Of a stretch of 64,000 nt of DNA, positions 52,623-64,000 are shown in pieces (within the stretch, counting starts at the first letter, position 1; each line of letters begins with the position of its first letter). The notes under the pieces are model-generated. The model searched no databases. It was given only the letters and a program-made list of their open reading frames with translations, and was not told where the DNA came from. Source of the DNA: Anoplolepis gracilipes (lineage: Eukaryota > Arthropoda > Insecta > Hymenoptera > Formicidae). The DNA lies in NCBI RefSeq assembly GCF_047496725.1, contig NC_132970.1, positions 20,858,001 to 20,922,000 of the forward strand, written 5' to 3'. Both the position numbers and the translations under genes were made by a program.

Positions 52623-55600
52623 TCAAGTATATTTATTGACTTGATTCATTTAAATAAATTTATTTATTTTTTTACCTTTAACGTAACGGTAAAAGGAAGT
52701 AAATAGATTATTTTCGGAAAAATTGGCTTTTTTTATAAAAGATTGATTGTGGGTCTCCAAACGAAGTGATTCATAATATACCTGAACTATAAATAAATCC
52801 ACCATTTCGAAATTTTCGTAATCCTAAAGAAAAAAGATTTAATATGATCAAATAAATATTTAGTCGAATAAATATTAACTGTACACATTTAATGCTTTTA
52901 TTGAACATAAATTTGAAAATTTTTTATCAACATTACCAGATATAGTAAAATTTTTCGATAAAGTAATGTGTAGTGTGTGAAATAGTCATGTCATTTAAAA
53001 CTATTTAAAATAATTGAAAATTATCATATATGTTATTTTTCTCTACATTGCAAATTTTATAACGATTTTGAAAATATCGAGAACCAATATGAAATTTAAT
53101 CTTTCCAGATATGACAAAAATTTATATAAATAGCTTTAGCAATTTTTATACGACATATTTAATATTAAAAATAGTGTAAAAGCTTTTCATTTTCTTATAA
53201 TAGTAAAGATTATATCTACTTACATAATCAAAATAATATTTTATTTAACATAAAAGCATCAGGAACAAATAAAAATATATAATATATACATTATATATAA
53301 TTGATACATTAAGAATATTACTAAAAAAATATTTAAAAAATACCTCGATGGAATTGATAGCATAAAGTCCAGACAATGTAGTAAGACCATCGATTAACCA
53401 TAATCCAGATGACCCCCAAAATGTACCTAACCAAAATGGGTTTATTATGGGTTTATCAGCAAACCATTGATATGCCATTTTGCGCCCTATCAACCACGCT
53501 ACTTTTATTTTATGCGCAACAGAATCCAGATTTTTGTCGTAAATAATATCTGTTTCACTAAAAAATATAAAAATTAAATTTACAAGAGCTTAATAATTAT
53601 ATAAATTGGGCCAAATAATAATTTTAACATATTTTCTTATTTAAAATTAAAAATATGTTCTAAACGGATAATATAATCGATATAGTATAATTGTATATTG
53701 TTTTATATATTGTTTTTTACCGATTATATCAAAATTGTGACATAAATTATTTTCAACCTATAATTATATATATATACTAATTATATAAAAATTATAAGAT
53801 AATTATTGTGATATACGTGATATACATATGTATATATGATTGAAATCAACTTATAATTAGTTATAAAAATATATGTATAATAATGTACATGTATAAAAAT
53901 TCTACATTAAAACAATTATGTTTTAACGTATGTATTTCTAATTTCTAATTTTATATTTTTAATTTAATAATTTTTAATTTTGCTTCATGTATAAATTGTA
54001 TTTGAATAAATTGATATTTATAAAAATTTTTGAATTACCTATTTAACAGAAGGCCCCAGTTCTCATTGTCATATCGCAAACTATGGATTGCAATAAATTG
54101 CACTTTTGGTATTTTCAATTTTGTCCATTTATATTCAAATATCATCATTGCTTTGGTTGCTATCATTTCAGCAAATTCCATATGATTTAAATCGGGTCTA
54201 CGCCATATAATGATTTTAGATTCTTCCGCCTCAATTTTAAGAAAATCTGCTGGCGAGATTACAACCGTCACTAAATAAGTGAACATTGCAGGAGTATTAA
54301 AGCATGTCCAATTCATATATGGTTCGAATTCATGCATTTCATGTTTGCATGTATTTTCTTCTTGTACCGGCATATTTGAAAAAACTTGGTATATACGATG
54401 ATGCTTTATGAAAATGTTGAAAGTGGCTTTGCTTGTCGGCTTGTCCCAGCATGGAAACAATTGTCGGGCTCCAGTTGCTTGAAAATGTATTCCGTCCAAT
54501 CTACGACATTTTAATAATATTGTTATAAATAAGGATAATTTTTATAAAACAATAGCATTATATATACAGAGTATTTGTCCGTAAATGTCCAAACAAAAGG
54601 TTGCAATTGATTGAAGTTAGAAGAAAGTTGAATAAGAAAAATTTACATGAGTGTGAGTCCGTTACATAGTAAATATAAATAAATTTTTACTTACTCGTGA
54701 CTTTTTCGAGTTTTAAAGGACATTTTTATTTTTTTTAACTATCTTAATTTTTTTATATTATTGGATTATTCACAATATAAACTTTAATTATACATAAACA
54801 ATAAAATATTATTTTTCGATTATCAAACCTCAATATTTACGAAAAACTTTTCATATTTAATCGTTTATAACTCAAGTTATTGAATTAATGTCTCAATATT
54901 TTCGCTAAGGGAAAATTATCTCTAACATGATTAAAAAATTATGGCTCACATAAAAAATATTTAGTTACAATTTGTTCTGTTATATATATATATATAAAAC
55001 GACATAAAGTTTAAATTATTGCGTTCTCATCTAAACTATTCAACTTTCCATGATATATTTTTTATATTTATATATTTCACGTATTCAATAATAAATAGGA
55101 CAACAAATTAACAATTAAAACATAGTGTAAAATGTTATGATGACATTTTTGAGTAATATAAAGCAAAATAAAGATAGTGATATATAATATTATATAATTA
55201 AATATTATAAAAAAAGATAAAAGATGCGAGAGCAACAATGATAAAAATTTATATTTATTGTACTCTTAATATTACTCACATTTCGAGTGATTCTCCCCTG
55301 TAAACTTTAGTCTTTAAAGAAGTAATAATGTTTTCCGAGTTATCAATTGCTGTGAGAAATTTTGTATTTAGTCTGTAACGTCCACTAGGTAAAGTTAACG
55401 CAAAATAGAAAAAGTAAATATGTTTTGCATAAGGTGTAATTGCTAACGCTGGATAGTGTAATACACTATATCTTTCGGTTGTAATTTTTTTTATTTTTCC
55501 AGATAAAAAGCGTATTAATGTCGGTGAATTTAAACCTATTTTTGTAAATGAACGGGAAATATCGATAATGGCATTTAATTCGCCATAGAAAACAATGTTG

Positions 55601-55858
55601 CCTTTTTTTTGATGCTCTAGTATATATTTGTTATACTGCATATATATATATATTTCATGTTCAAGGTCTCCTTTGAAATATGGTATTAACTTGACGTCGT
55701 AATGCACTGGCGTTATATCATCAAAGTAATAAGTAAATTTAATCGATGAGGTTTCCGTATTTTCATTAATTGAAAATGTTATTATGGTGCTAAATATAAG
55801 ACCGCTATAAAATAGCAGAAATGCCATGTCAATTTTTAGGTATTTGTAACAATTGTTC
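45714..55858 (-). CDS. Gene D: M1 aminopeptidase N-like pseudoenzyme, open but with altered C-terminus (about 975 aa)
   Basis: Coding segments: 55827-55280, 54500-54039, 53557-53344, 52823-52676, 52434-52356, 52155-51731, 51281-51001, 49265-49072, 48956-48645, 48557-48488, 46056-45964 and 45815-45714 (TAA). Leader peptide MAFLLFYSGLIFSTI. The core motifs are degenerate as in the other copies (RKMAYQWF, WLIDG, YDNEN). Exon 4 is 24 nt longer than in the others: eight extra residues (around NPFWLGTFWGSSGLW) sit between the dead zinc helix and the third-ligand position. Exon 7 uses an acceptor a little upstream, which absorbs a 2-bp deletion. In the last exon a 4-bp deletion (45770/45771) changes the last 18 or so codons. 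No other lesion was found. A truncated but folded product is plausible. Confidence 0.85.
46057..48487 (-). other. Gene D intron 11
   Basis: It contains the long palindrome (about 47226-48104, interrupted by a hAT-like MITE), the triplicated donor block (48219-48488) and (TA)n at about 48296-48335. Confidence 0.65.
47313..47510. mobile_element. hAT-type MITE (about 198 bp) in intron 11 of gene D
   Basis: The ends are CCAGTGGTTCTTAAC and GTTAAGAACTACT, typical of hAT termini. An 8-bp target duplication CCTCTAAA lies at 47305-47312 and 47511-47518. The equivalent site in C (near 29570) is empty. No transposase is encoded. Confidence 0.85.
49266..51000 (-). other. Gene D intron 8 (shortened)
   Basis: Shorter than in other copies: the block holding the compensating hairpin is deleted near 49550-49570. 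It keeps the nested inverted repeat and a (TA)n tract at about 50500-50536. Confidence 0.65.
53344..53557 (-). other. Gene D exon 4: inactivated zinc-site exon with 8-residue insertion
   Basis: RKMAYQWFADKPIINPFWLG is followed by TFWGSSGLWLIDG. The insertion places the Asp 26 rather than 18 residues after the second metal position, so even the relic spacing of the M1 site is lost. Confidence 0.85.
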
Positions 55859-56581
55859 CTGTTGAAAGAAAGATAAATATTAAATAAAATTTAAATAATA
55901 AATTTTACAGCAAATAAATTTATTAAGTATTTTCTAAAACTAGTTTTCTTGTGTAATTTTATCCGTGATGAATAACACACCGATCTACATATATAAACAT
56001 GTTATTTTTAAAATTTGTTGTTTTGTAGATGATTATATTTTCAAAAAACTATAAAATAAAGCAATAAAAAAGCAATAAAAATAATCAACAGAATAGTCAA
56101 CAAAAAATTAAATTTTATTTGACTTTGTTGGTATGTCTCTTCAGGCATGTATACACTCATAGATATATGGGCGCACGCGCGTGTGTGTATGTGTATGTGT
56201 GTGTGTGCACGCAACTAGGTCAAAGACAAGTTGAATGTTTTTATATGTCTTATATATTATACATATTTTTTTTATATTTTCATTATTCGCTTAAATAAAT
56301 ATATCGAATCAGTAATCGATTTTAAAATAACCTTGCAAATTATTATTAATATTACAAAAAGATATAAAACAAATATTTGTACGGTATTATATTAACATTG
56401 TAGTTATCCAATTTTTTATTATTCATTCAATAATATTTGGATCAAATATTTAAAAAATTTAAAAAATATTTTCTTTTAATCCACAAATTTCTAATTTAAA
56501 GACATTTTATAACAATACTATAATACATAAAATTAGTGTTTTTGTCAAATATACAATATATGTATATAAAATAAAAAAAAA

Positions 56582-56616
<35 letters not shown>

Positions 56617-56814
56617 AGTTTCTTGAAGAAAGAAAGAAAAAGAGATAAAAGAAATCAATAAAATGTTCAACAATACAATTTTGAAAAAAATTTTTTAAAG
56701 AAATATAATCTTATTTTATGTGTTCATATTCTAGTACTATTTAAATTGCGTTTTATATATCATTTACGTACTTTAAAGAGAAAGTTATATAATATTATGT
56801 TTCTAGCAACTCAC

Positions 56815-56985
56815 TCTGTATATTAAGAATGTTATGTTAATTATAACACAATTCCTTTTCTTATCAGAATTAGTTGCAATTGATACTTTATCACCGTGAA
56901 CTGTTCATCTGTACTGTCGTAATCTTAACGCTTCAAGAGATAATCGAAAACTGGCAATGTCGATGTAATAGACATCATAATAAAT
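56815..56985 (-). promoter_or_regulatory. Gene D non-coding first exon
   Basis: The donor here is AGA|GTGAGT at 56815, slightly different from the AAG|GTGAGT of A-C but still a good splice donor. The 5' boundary is unknown. Confidence 0.45.
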
Positions 56986-57009
56986 ATATATATAAATACA
57001 AACATATTT

Positions 57010-57330
57010 ACAAGTTATATAAGGTCATCATATCCTACAAAATTTAAATTTAAAATTATATTTATGATATTTTATTTAATATTTAAGATATTTTAAGATT
57101 CATTGAATATGCTAATTTGTGATATTTATTTGATTATTATATATTTTGTTAATTTCATATACGATTTAATAAGCAATATAGAAAAAAAAGTATTTATGTT
57201 TAATAATATTAAACTGTTATTATTGTTACATGTATAAACCTATATAATAATTTAATAGTATAAATATAATATTATATATATATTTTGGTGTAATTATGAT
57301 TATTCACGATTAATTTCTTTTGAAAAGTTT
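57010..57330. other. Short spacer between genes D and E
   Basis: About 2.4 kb of the spacer found in the other intervals is missing. Leader-side sequence joins directly to gene-end-side sequence within 57191-57210 (TATTTATGTTTAATAATATT). It contains no gene. Confidence 0.65.
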
Positions 57331-57963
57331 TTAATATTGAAAAAGTATATCCTTTATTTTTTGGATTTCAGAAGAACGTTTTTGTAGTTTTTTTTCAGCA
57401 TTCAACATCCATTCTTTCATAAAGTTTTCATACTCGTAAAATTTAGCTTCAACATTTGCCTAAATCATATTACTTTGAATTAACGTAATTTTATGCTATT
57501 TTAAAAAACTTGTATGTATAATTAAAGAACGAAATACTGCTTATGACATATGTATATTAAAAATATAAATAAATTTATTAATAGGAAACCTAATATAAAT
57601 ATAGTTTTTAATTCATAACATATACCTTTTCAGGAAAATAATAGTACTTGTCAGAAAGAATTCTTTTTTTATCCCATATACTTTCAATACTATTTTTGTA
57701 TGCTTCAGGCTCAATGATATTTTTCATGACGTTTTTGAGCTACATAGAATAACTTAATTAATATTTATTGTCAATAAATAATAATTTAATTTAACATGAA
57801 TTTTTTAATTTAAGAATTAGTAACCGAAACAGTATTTTGGTAATTAAGCATAATAAAGGCAGAACATGAAAAACTCTTTTTAATTTTAGAAAAAAAATTA
57901 TTTCCTAAAATGTGCCTAAAATTGCTCTTATTTAAAAACAGCTGTATGTTTGTACATCATATA

Positions 57964-58379
57964 TACAGGATGTCCGGTGAATCAACGTTCGTAAGCAGAT
58001 AAAGTGCATAAAACTGAAAAGAACTTTTCTGTTCAGTTTAATGCGCTCTACACCCGGTAAAAAATTTCTCATATATAATTATATATAACAATATAAAAGT
58101 GAATAGAAATATATAAAATACTGCATAAGTTATGTATAGTTATGTATAGTATGCATAATTTTGTATTATCGTTGACTGACATGTAACCAACATTAATATA
58201 AAATTATATATAATTATATAATAAGTCATATATTACTATATATAATTATACATAACTTATACAAAATTTTATATATTTCTATATAATTTTATATGGTTAT
58301 ATATCATATATGATTATACATAACAAATTTTTTACCGGGCATGCTCATTTGCTTTGACTTAATCTTTACCGGATCTGTA
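57964..58379. mobile_element. Fold-back MITE, mariner-like, in intron 11 of gene E, interrupted
   Basis: It is the same element and site as 11764-11899 in B (ends TACAGGATGTCCGG and CCGGATCTGTA, TA flanks), with a small deletion in the left terminal repeat and another MITE inserted in its middle. Confidence 0.7.
58053..58339. mobile_element. Nested fold-back MITE with CCCGGTAAAAAATTT ends
   Basis: About 287 bp. The terminal inverted repeats CCCGGTAAAAAATTT and AAATTTTTTACCGGG continue inward as AT-rich arms of roughly 100 bp. It is absent from the B copy of the host MITE, where TACATG is uninterrupted. A 2-bp CA repeat flanks it. Superfamily not recognised. Confidence 0.75.
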
Positions 58380-60925
58380 TATTTTATTTTAAATATGTTA
58401 AAATAATAAATAATAGTAATTATGCATAAGGATGACTTCAAAGATTTAAATGATCAATTTTAATGACATATTAATGATTTCACAGATTTGAATGATCTTA
58501 ACGTGTAGTGTTATGACCTTAAATAATCAAAAAGTTTTAGGCGTCACTCATAGTTTATTAAAAAAAACGAAAGTTAAAAAATATTCAAATTACAATAATT
58601 TTCAGATTTTAAAATACAGTTTTAAATTGTAAAACAAGTATACTAAATACGATAATCTAAATTTTTTTAGGTATGAAACCATCATTTTCTGCCACATTTG
58701 AGAAGTAAATGATGTGTGTTATACAGAAATATATAAAACATAATTCAACCTGTATATAACTGTTATACTGATATACGTTAATAATTTTTATTTTGCTTTA
58801 TGTTAAAAGTTGAAAATCCATGTGAAATCGTGCAAGTAATAAATCTCGTTTTGTACTGAAAAGAGGGGTGCTGTAGAATAAACTGCACTTTGCATAGAAT
58901 TTTGGAAACCCATATGGAAAAGTATAATACAATTAAGTATGGTCAATTTATCCATGTGTAGTAAATGCTAAATGCTAAAAGCTAAATTGTGCTTTTATAA
59001 AATGTACATAGTATCGAAAATTACATGTAATTTGTAAAAATTATTTTTGTTTATAACTTTTTAATGAACAACGAGCGATGGCAAAACATTTAGATGTTAT
59101 TCAGGGTCATAAGTATTACAACACGTCAAATTCATTCAAATCTCTGAAGTCGCCCTTAATATGCCTAATTATTATTATTTCGTATTATCAACATAATTCA
59201 AATAATTCAAATAAAATATTATACATGTATATATATATATATATATGACATATAGATATTTAAATGATAACTTTAAATAAGAGCAAAAACTTTTAAGATA
59301 TAATTCTTTGTCGAAAATTAAAAGGGGATTTTCATATAAACATATATTTGAAATTCTTCCATGATGAACTACTTTCCTCTAAAGAGAGAAGTGAAAATTA
59401 GGTTTCTAATTATTTTTGCTTAAATTTTGGACAAGTTAAAAAAAATGAAATTTAGTCGACATTTTAATATTAAAAAAAATATGTAGTTATATTTTTTTAA
59501 TCTTCTCGTATTGTTATAAAAGAATAAACTTGGCAATCCCAATTCAACTTTTATTAGAACTTTTTAACAAGCCAGAATTTCAACATCTATAAATATACGT
59601 GAAAAAGAATGATTTTTTTAGAAACTCTATTGTTATATTATTTTCGTAAAATCAATAATTCAATTAAAAAATTTTCAGAAAAAAACATATCAAGCATAAT
59701 TTTATCTTTTTTTTAATGGTACGGGAAAATAAAAAAAAAGTAATAAAAAAATATCTTTTTTGTTAGTGGAAAATTACCATCAAATTTCATTTTTTTAATT
59801 TGTCCAAAATTTAGGAAAAATAAGTAAAAACTTAATCTTTACCTCTTCTTTTAGAAGAGTGTAACCCTTAAGAGAGCGATATAGGAATATATGATTATAT
59901 GAAAGATCCTTCTTAATTTTCAACAAATAATCTTTTGAAGTATGTGTTACAGACACTTTGTAAATTCAATCTTTGAATGCTAATTTATTAAGACTTCGGC
60001 ATTTTATAAAAAGGCTGAGTTCTTTATAAAGAAAGTTGATTTTACAAAAGCCTATATAATATACATATATGTATATATACATATATGTATACATAAAATA
60101 TAAATAAACGTAATAATAAAAAATTAACCGGATCTATAAAAATTACCTGCATTAATTGTTCTTCAGCATACACATGATTAATAATGACAATCAATATGGC
60201 AATTCCATTGACACCTCTATAAAACAAAACAATACATATAGTTATTATACGTAATTAATATTTGTAATTGTAAAAAGTATTCGTTCAAGAAAAAAATATT
60301 TCTGGTTATTACCTTGGTTTTAATTTATCAAAATTTTTCAATATATTCAAAAACACATTATTGTGTTTTGCATGTTTTGCAATAATAAAAAGGAAACTAA
60401 TCATATTTCTCTTGATTTGTGCTTTATGATATGTTTCATTTTGTTTGAACATTATTGATTCTAAATATTCTTCCATAATTTTATTTGAAGCGCAAGCTAA
60501 AAATTCTAAAAATCTATCATTATTATATTATTTCGTTAAATGTTCCTTCACTTTGCGCAAATCGTTACTCTTTGCTAATATCAAACCTTTACAGTATATC
60601 CACTCTTTCCACCACGGTAAAAGTCTACAACATCCAAAAATAAAAGTTTGATTAAACATATTTAACGCTATAATATTGCATCTTTATTCAATAATTAAAT
60701 GTACAAATAATGATAAAAAACTGTAATAAGGAAAATTATGTAATTGTTCAACATATCCAGAATCATCAATTTGTAATAAGCTTGTGTGAGGCAATTCAAG
60801 TCTTCGAGAATACACAACTATTTAATGGCTTCTTGCCTTAAACATTTAGTAAGATCACTTTCCTTAGGATCTTCTTTGTATTTTATTTTCTCAAGTAGAT
60901 TGGCCAATATATTTTTTATTTTCCC

Positions 60926-62462
60926 CTAAAAGTTATCCAAGTCAAATAATTATATCGGTTTACAGTAAGCGTGTAGCGTTGGACATTTAATTTCTCAACA
61001 AGTAGATTTGAAGAGAAGCAGGCTGATCGAACAGCCAGTGCAAAGTCCTAACATTACATCCCTTGATCTCTCTTCATGTGAAAATAAGTTAAAAAATTTG
61101 AATGTCTAGTTTTGTACAAACACGATTCGAGTGGAACTCTATTTTGTTGAAAAAGAAATGTATCTCATTTTATCCTCAACATTATCCAATCAATGTATTA
61201 ATTTTAATCTCAAATTTATGTGAGAGCGTCATATGTTAACGTAAAAAATTTATGTTTATATGTATTAAACTTTTTAAGTTACTAAAAACGCTCGACCAAA
61301 CAGAATAAATGTATCTCACTTACTGAATCAATATGATTTAATTCAGTAAGTTAATTTTTAAAATTCCGGTGGTTTTCATAAACATCCTGAATACATATAT
61401 TATAATATGTTTGTATGTGTATATATATGTATATATATAGTGCTTGACAAAAATCTGAGCATAGATGGTTAAAAAAAATTAAAAAATGTTTAAAAACGTT
61501 CAGTCAATTTTGCAATATGGTACACTCGACTTATTTTGTAATGTAATTAAGTGACAATATATATATTTTTAACGCTCAAATTGGCATATCGCTGGACCAA
61601 AAGTAAAATGGCAGACATTACTTGTGATATTTCAAGCCGATAAAACTCTTATAATATGTAAAGTATTCACATTAAGTCGTTGTATTTATTTCAAATCATA
61701 GCGCTACAAGTTTTCTTATATCGAAATGGACACATTATTATAAAAGAAATTATACATATCTCTCTGTTCGTTAATACGGATAGCTTTAGTAAATAACCAC
61801 TACACTCACAATACAGTTTAATTTGAACCACACACACAGCCATAGCATGCGCGAGCGAGAGAGAACGTGAGAGCACAGTTCAAAGTGTCTTTTTCTACGT
61901 TTAGCTTACTCTCACCTCTCGAACGTTCACAATCATTATATACTTATTATGCCTATAGGAAAAAATTAGATGAGTGTCTCTTCTTGCCGAAATTGAGCAA
62001 ATGCCAGACAACCTTTATCGGAATGAGCCAATCTCAAACAAGTACTCTTCTCATCTTAAAAATCTGACTTTTCTCTTGCCTAAAGTAGCAACTTATACTA
62101 AGCCTACATTTTTTACATATCTTTAGTTTGAAATAATTTAATTTATGTATATTTATTATGGTACATCTTTTTTGGTTTATAAGATAAAAGGGAGTCACTT
62201 TTAGAATACTCTAACTTTAAAATGAGATATTTTATACATATTAAGAAACATAATAGTCTTAAGTCCATATAAGGAACACATATATATACATACATCTTAT
62301 TTTAATTTATTCTTTCCACCCTAAAAATTTTTTTATTTCTAATTATAGATTTAAGGTTTAAAAAAGTTGTTTGGTTTTAATGAGAACATGAGATAATGCA
62401 ATTAGTTTGACCTTGGCTTGTACACTTAAAGTCAAACTAATGTAACCATATTATATATACAC

Positions 62463-62518
<56 letters not shown>

Positions 62519-63033
62519 CATATACATATATACATATACATATGAACATATACATATATACATATATACATATGGGTATATATACATATGGGCCTTTTAA
62601 GCTAAGCAACTTTTGTCTTTAACATCTCTTTCTACAATCTAAAATAAAAAATTATTAAAGGAAAACATATATATTATGATGCACATGCAAATATCCAAAG
62701 TAAACTTTAATTTATTAACAACATCTGATACTCTTACAAAATTACCGATATTTTTATATTACTATATGTACATATAATTTTAAATTGAAATTTTAATAGA
62801 AAATTACTTTAAAATACGAGAAAAATAATTATTCAAAAATCTAATGTATGTTTAACAATTATAATATAAAACAGAAATAAAAACTTTTTTTAAATAAAAG
62901 AGATTTTACTTTATCTTAAGAATACAGAAAAACATATTTGAATCTTTTTAGCTACATATATTTTATTTTCTTGGAAAATATGACATAAAATAATTTAAAA
63001 ACTCTTTAACTGATTAATTCTATTATTATTTAC
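60926..63033 (-). other. Gene E intron 8 (non-coding)
   Basis: It contains the hairpin 61319-61350 (same version as C), the nested inverted repeat, and a CATATA-rich microsatellite at about 62446-62592. Confidence 0.65.
62446..62592. repeat. (TA)n plus ACATAT minisatellite
   Basis: A TA run followed by imperfect 6-12 bp units of ACATAT / ATACATAT. Expanded only in copy E. Confidence 0.9.
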
Positions 63034-64000
63034 CTTGATATTTTGGACTCCTTTATCTGGAAATGGAAAAATGCTCGACAAGTGTTCAAAAGCTTTTATC
63101 ATAGAATATCATGCTATATAATTTGTTTCTTGTCTAAGATAGCTCGTCAAGTTCCAGAATAGGGAAGAATTGAGTTGGCCATTTATCATAAAATAAAATG
63201 CATCGTCGATGATTTTAGCACGATTAAGAACATATATTTTTGTATATTCTGTAGAGTTCAAATATTCTGCAATTTTTTGCCAGTTTTTAGGATTGTAATT
63301 AACGCGAGTATCCTGTAGTAAATAATTTTTATATTATTAGATTTTCACTTAATTGAGTTATTAAATTTATTAAAAAATATTTATAATTATCTGCATTTTA
63401 AATATTTGAGTAATTCCAAGTATTAAAAAAAGGAAGACAAATTATAATAATTAAGACAAACATTATTTTAGAGTGATATTTGTTGTAATATTGCGTAGAA
63501 TAAAACCCTATAAGAAATTATAAATCTATTTATATTTATTTTAGCTTAAATAATAATATGTGCAAAATTGAATTTATTTCACGTTAATCAATAGTAAAAT
63601 GCAGAGAATACGTCATACAATATTTTTTAAAATATTATATAATGTTACTATGTATTATTCATATATTGCATAATGTTATTTAAAAAAAATATAGTTAATA
63701 TTATATAATAGTTTAATACTGTAATTATGTAGAAATATAATAAATTTGTTAATCAATATTCACCAGTTTGTAATAAATTGAATATTATCCAACCTTTATC
63801 TTTTATTGAAACTTGGCAAGTTGGCTGGGACGACGACAAAACTATTAATCTTTTGTCGTAAAGCGGAATTCTAAGCTCCCTAAAATCTGGATTATTTTGG
63901 GAGGCATATGTTACAGGTACCCAGAAAGCGTATGTTTTAAATATTTCATAATTTTCTGTTATTACATTATATACATTTGCTTTATTTGGAAAATGCCACG

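Larger units (their letters stand above)
57740..60146 (-). other. Gene E intron 11
   Basis: It holds the nested MITEs and the long palindrome (about 59289-59940). The triplicated donor block is mostly lost here, and only one unit remains near 60060-60147. Confidence 0.65.
57331..64000 (-). pseudogene. Gene E: M1 aminopeptidase N-like pseudogene, 3' part
   Basis: Recognisable segments: 64000-63764 (partial exon 7), 63312-63034, 60925 to about 60730, 60624-60313, 60216-60147, 57739-57626 and 57459-57331 (TAA). Lesions: a 2-bp deletion at the start of exon 8 (CGCGAGTATCC against CGCGATAGTATCC) that gives TAA at the fifth codon; Trp to TGA later in exon 8; Trp to TAG in exon 9; loss of the exon 9 donor; and Lys to TAA in exon 10. 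The last three exons remain open and align with the C-terminal helical region of B. The 5' part, including the zinc-site exon, lies beyond the window. It is clearly a decayed copy. Confidence 0.85.

Noticed and set aside
1..64000. CRISPR arrays, bacterial operons, tRNA or rRNA genes
   Set aside because: The tandem repeats present are microsatellites and gene duplications. Introns, leader exons and retroelements show a eukaryotic genome, and no tRNA-like cloverleaf or rRNA sequence was recognised.

Overview
The window is AT-rich (rough impression 75-80% A+T) eukaryotic nuclear DNA. It has multi-exon genes with GT-AG introns, abundant (TA)n microsatellites, MITE-like elements and Penelope-like retroelements. 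The protein family and repeat types suggest an arthropod, most likely an insect; I cannot name a species. No prokaryotic features, tRNA, rRNA or CRISPR array were seen.

The whole window is one head-to-tail tandem array of five copies (A-E, left to right) of a single gene, all on the minus strand. The product is a secreted M1-family (gluzincin) aminopeptidase N-like protein. Copies C and D are complete. B is complete in layout but has lost both splice sites of one exon. A enters from the left edge (5' part present, one nonsense codon). E runs off the right edge (3' part only, several stop codons). The start codons of A-D lie at 7093, 23778, 41674 and 55827, so the repeat unit is about 14-18 kb. 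I reconstructed twelve coding exons and one upstream non-coding exon from splice signals and reading phase; only C is open through all twelve, predicting 993 residues.

The main observation is that A-D, the four copies whose catalytic exon is in the window, encode a catalytically dead protein. The zinc motif HExxH-x18-E reads R-K-M-A-Y ... D, so both zinc histidines, the general-base glutamate and the third zinc ligand are all replaced, identically in each copy. The GAMEN substrate motif is also degraded (Y-D-N-E-N). The fold-defining segments (GARR-F-PC-D, WG, QWF, Y-R-V-N-Y-D, the ERAP1_C-like helical region) are retained. This is a tandemly expanded family of M1 pseudoenzymes, part surviving and part decaying.

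The array is mosaic. B is C-like upstream (5' half) of about 18.0 kb and A-like downstream of it, and it shares a fold-back MITE in its 3' part with E. B and C share a Penelope-like element at the same intron-2 site with the same 13-bp target duplication; its GIY-YIG ORF is open in B and has a stop in C. C carries a second, private Penelope-like palindrome in intron 9. D carries a private hAT-type MITE, and E has a MITE nested inside another MITE. Long introns and spacers hold only these repeats, microsatellites and duplicated non-coding blocks.
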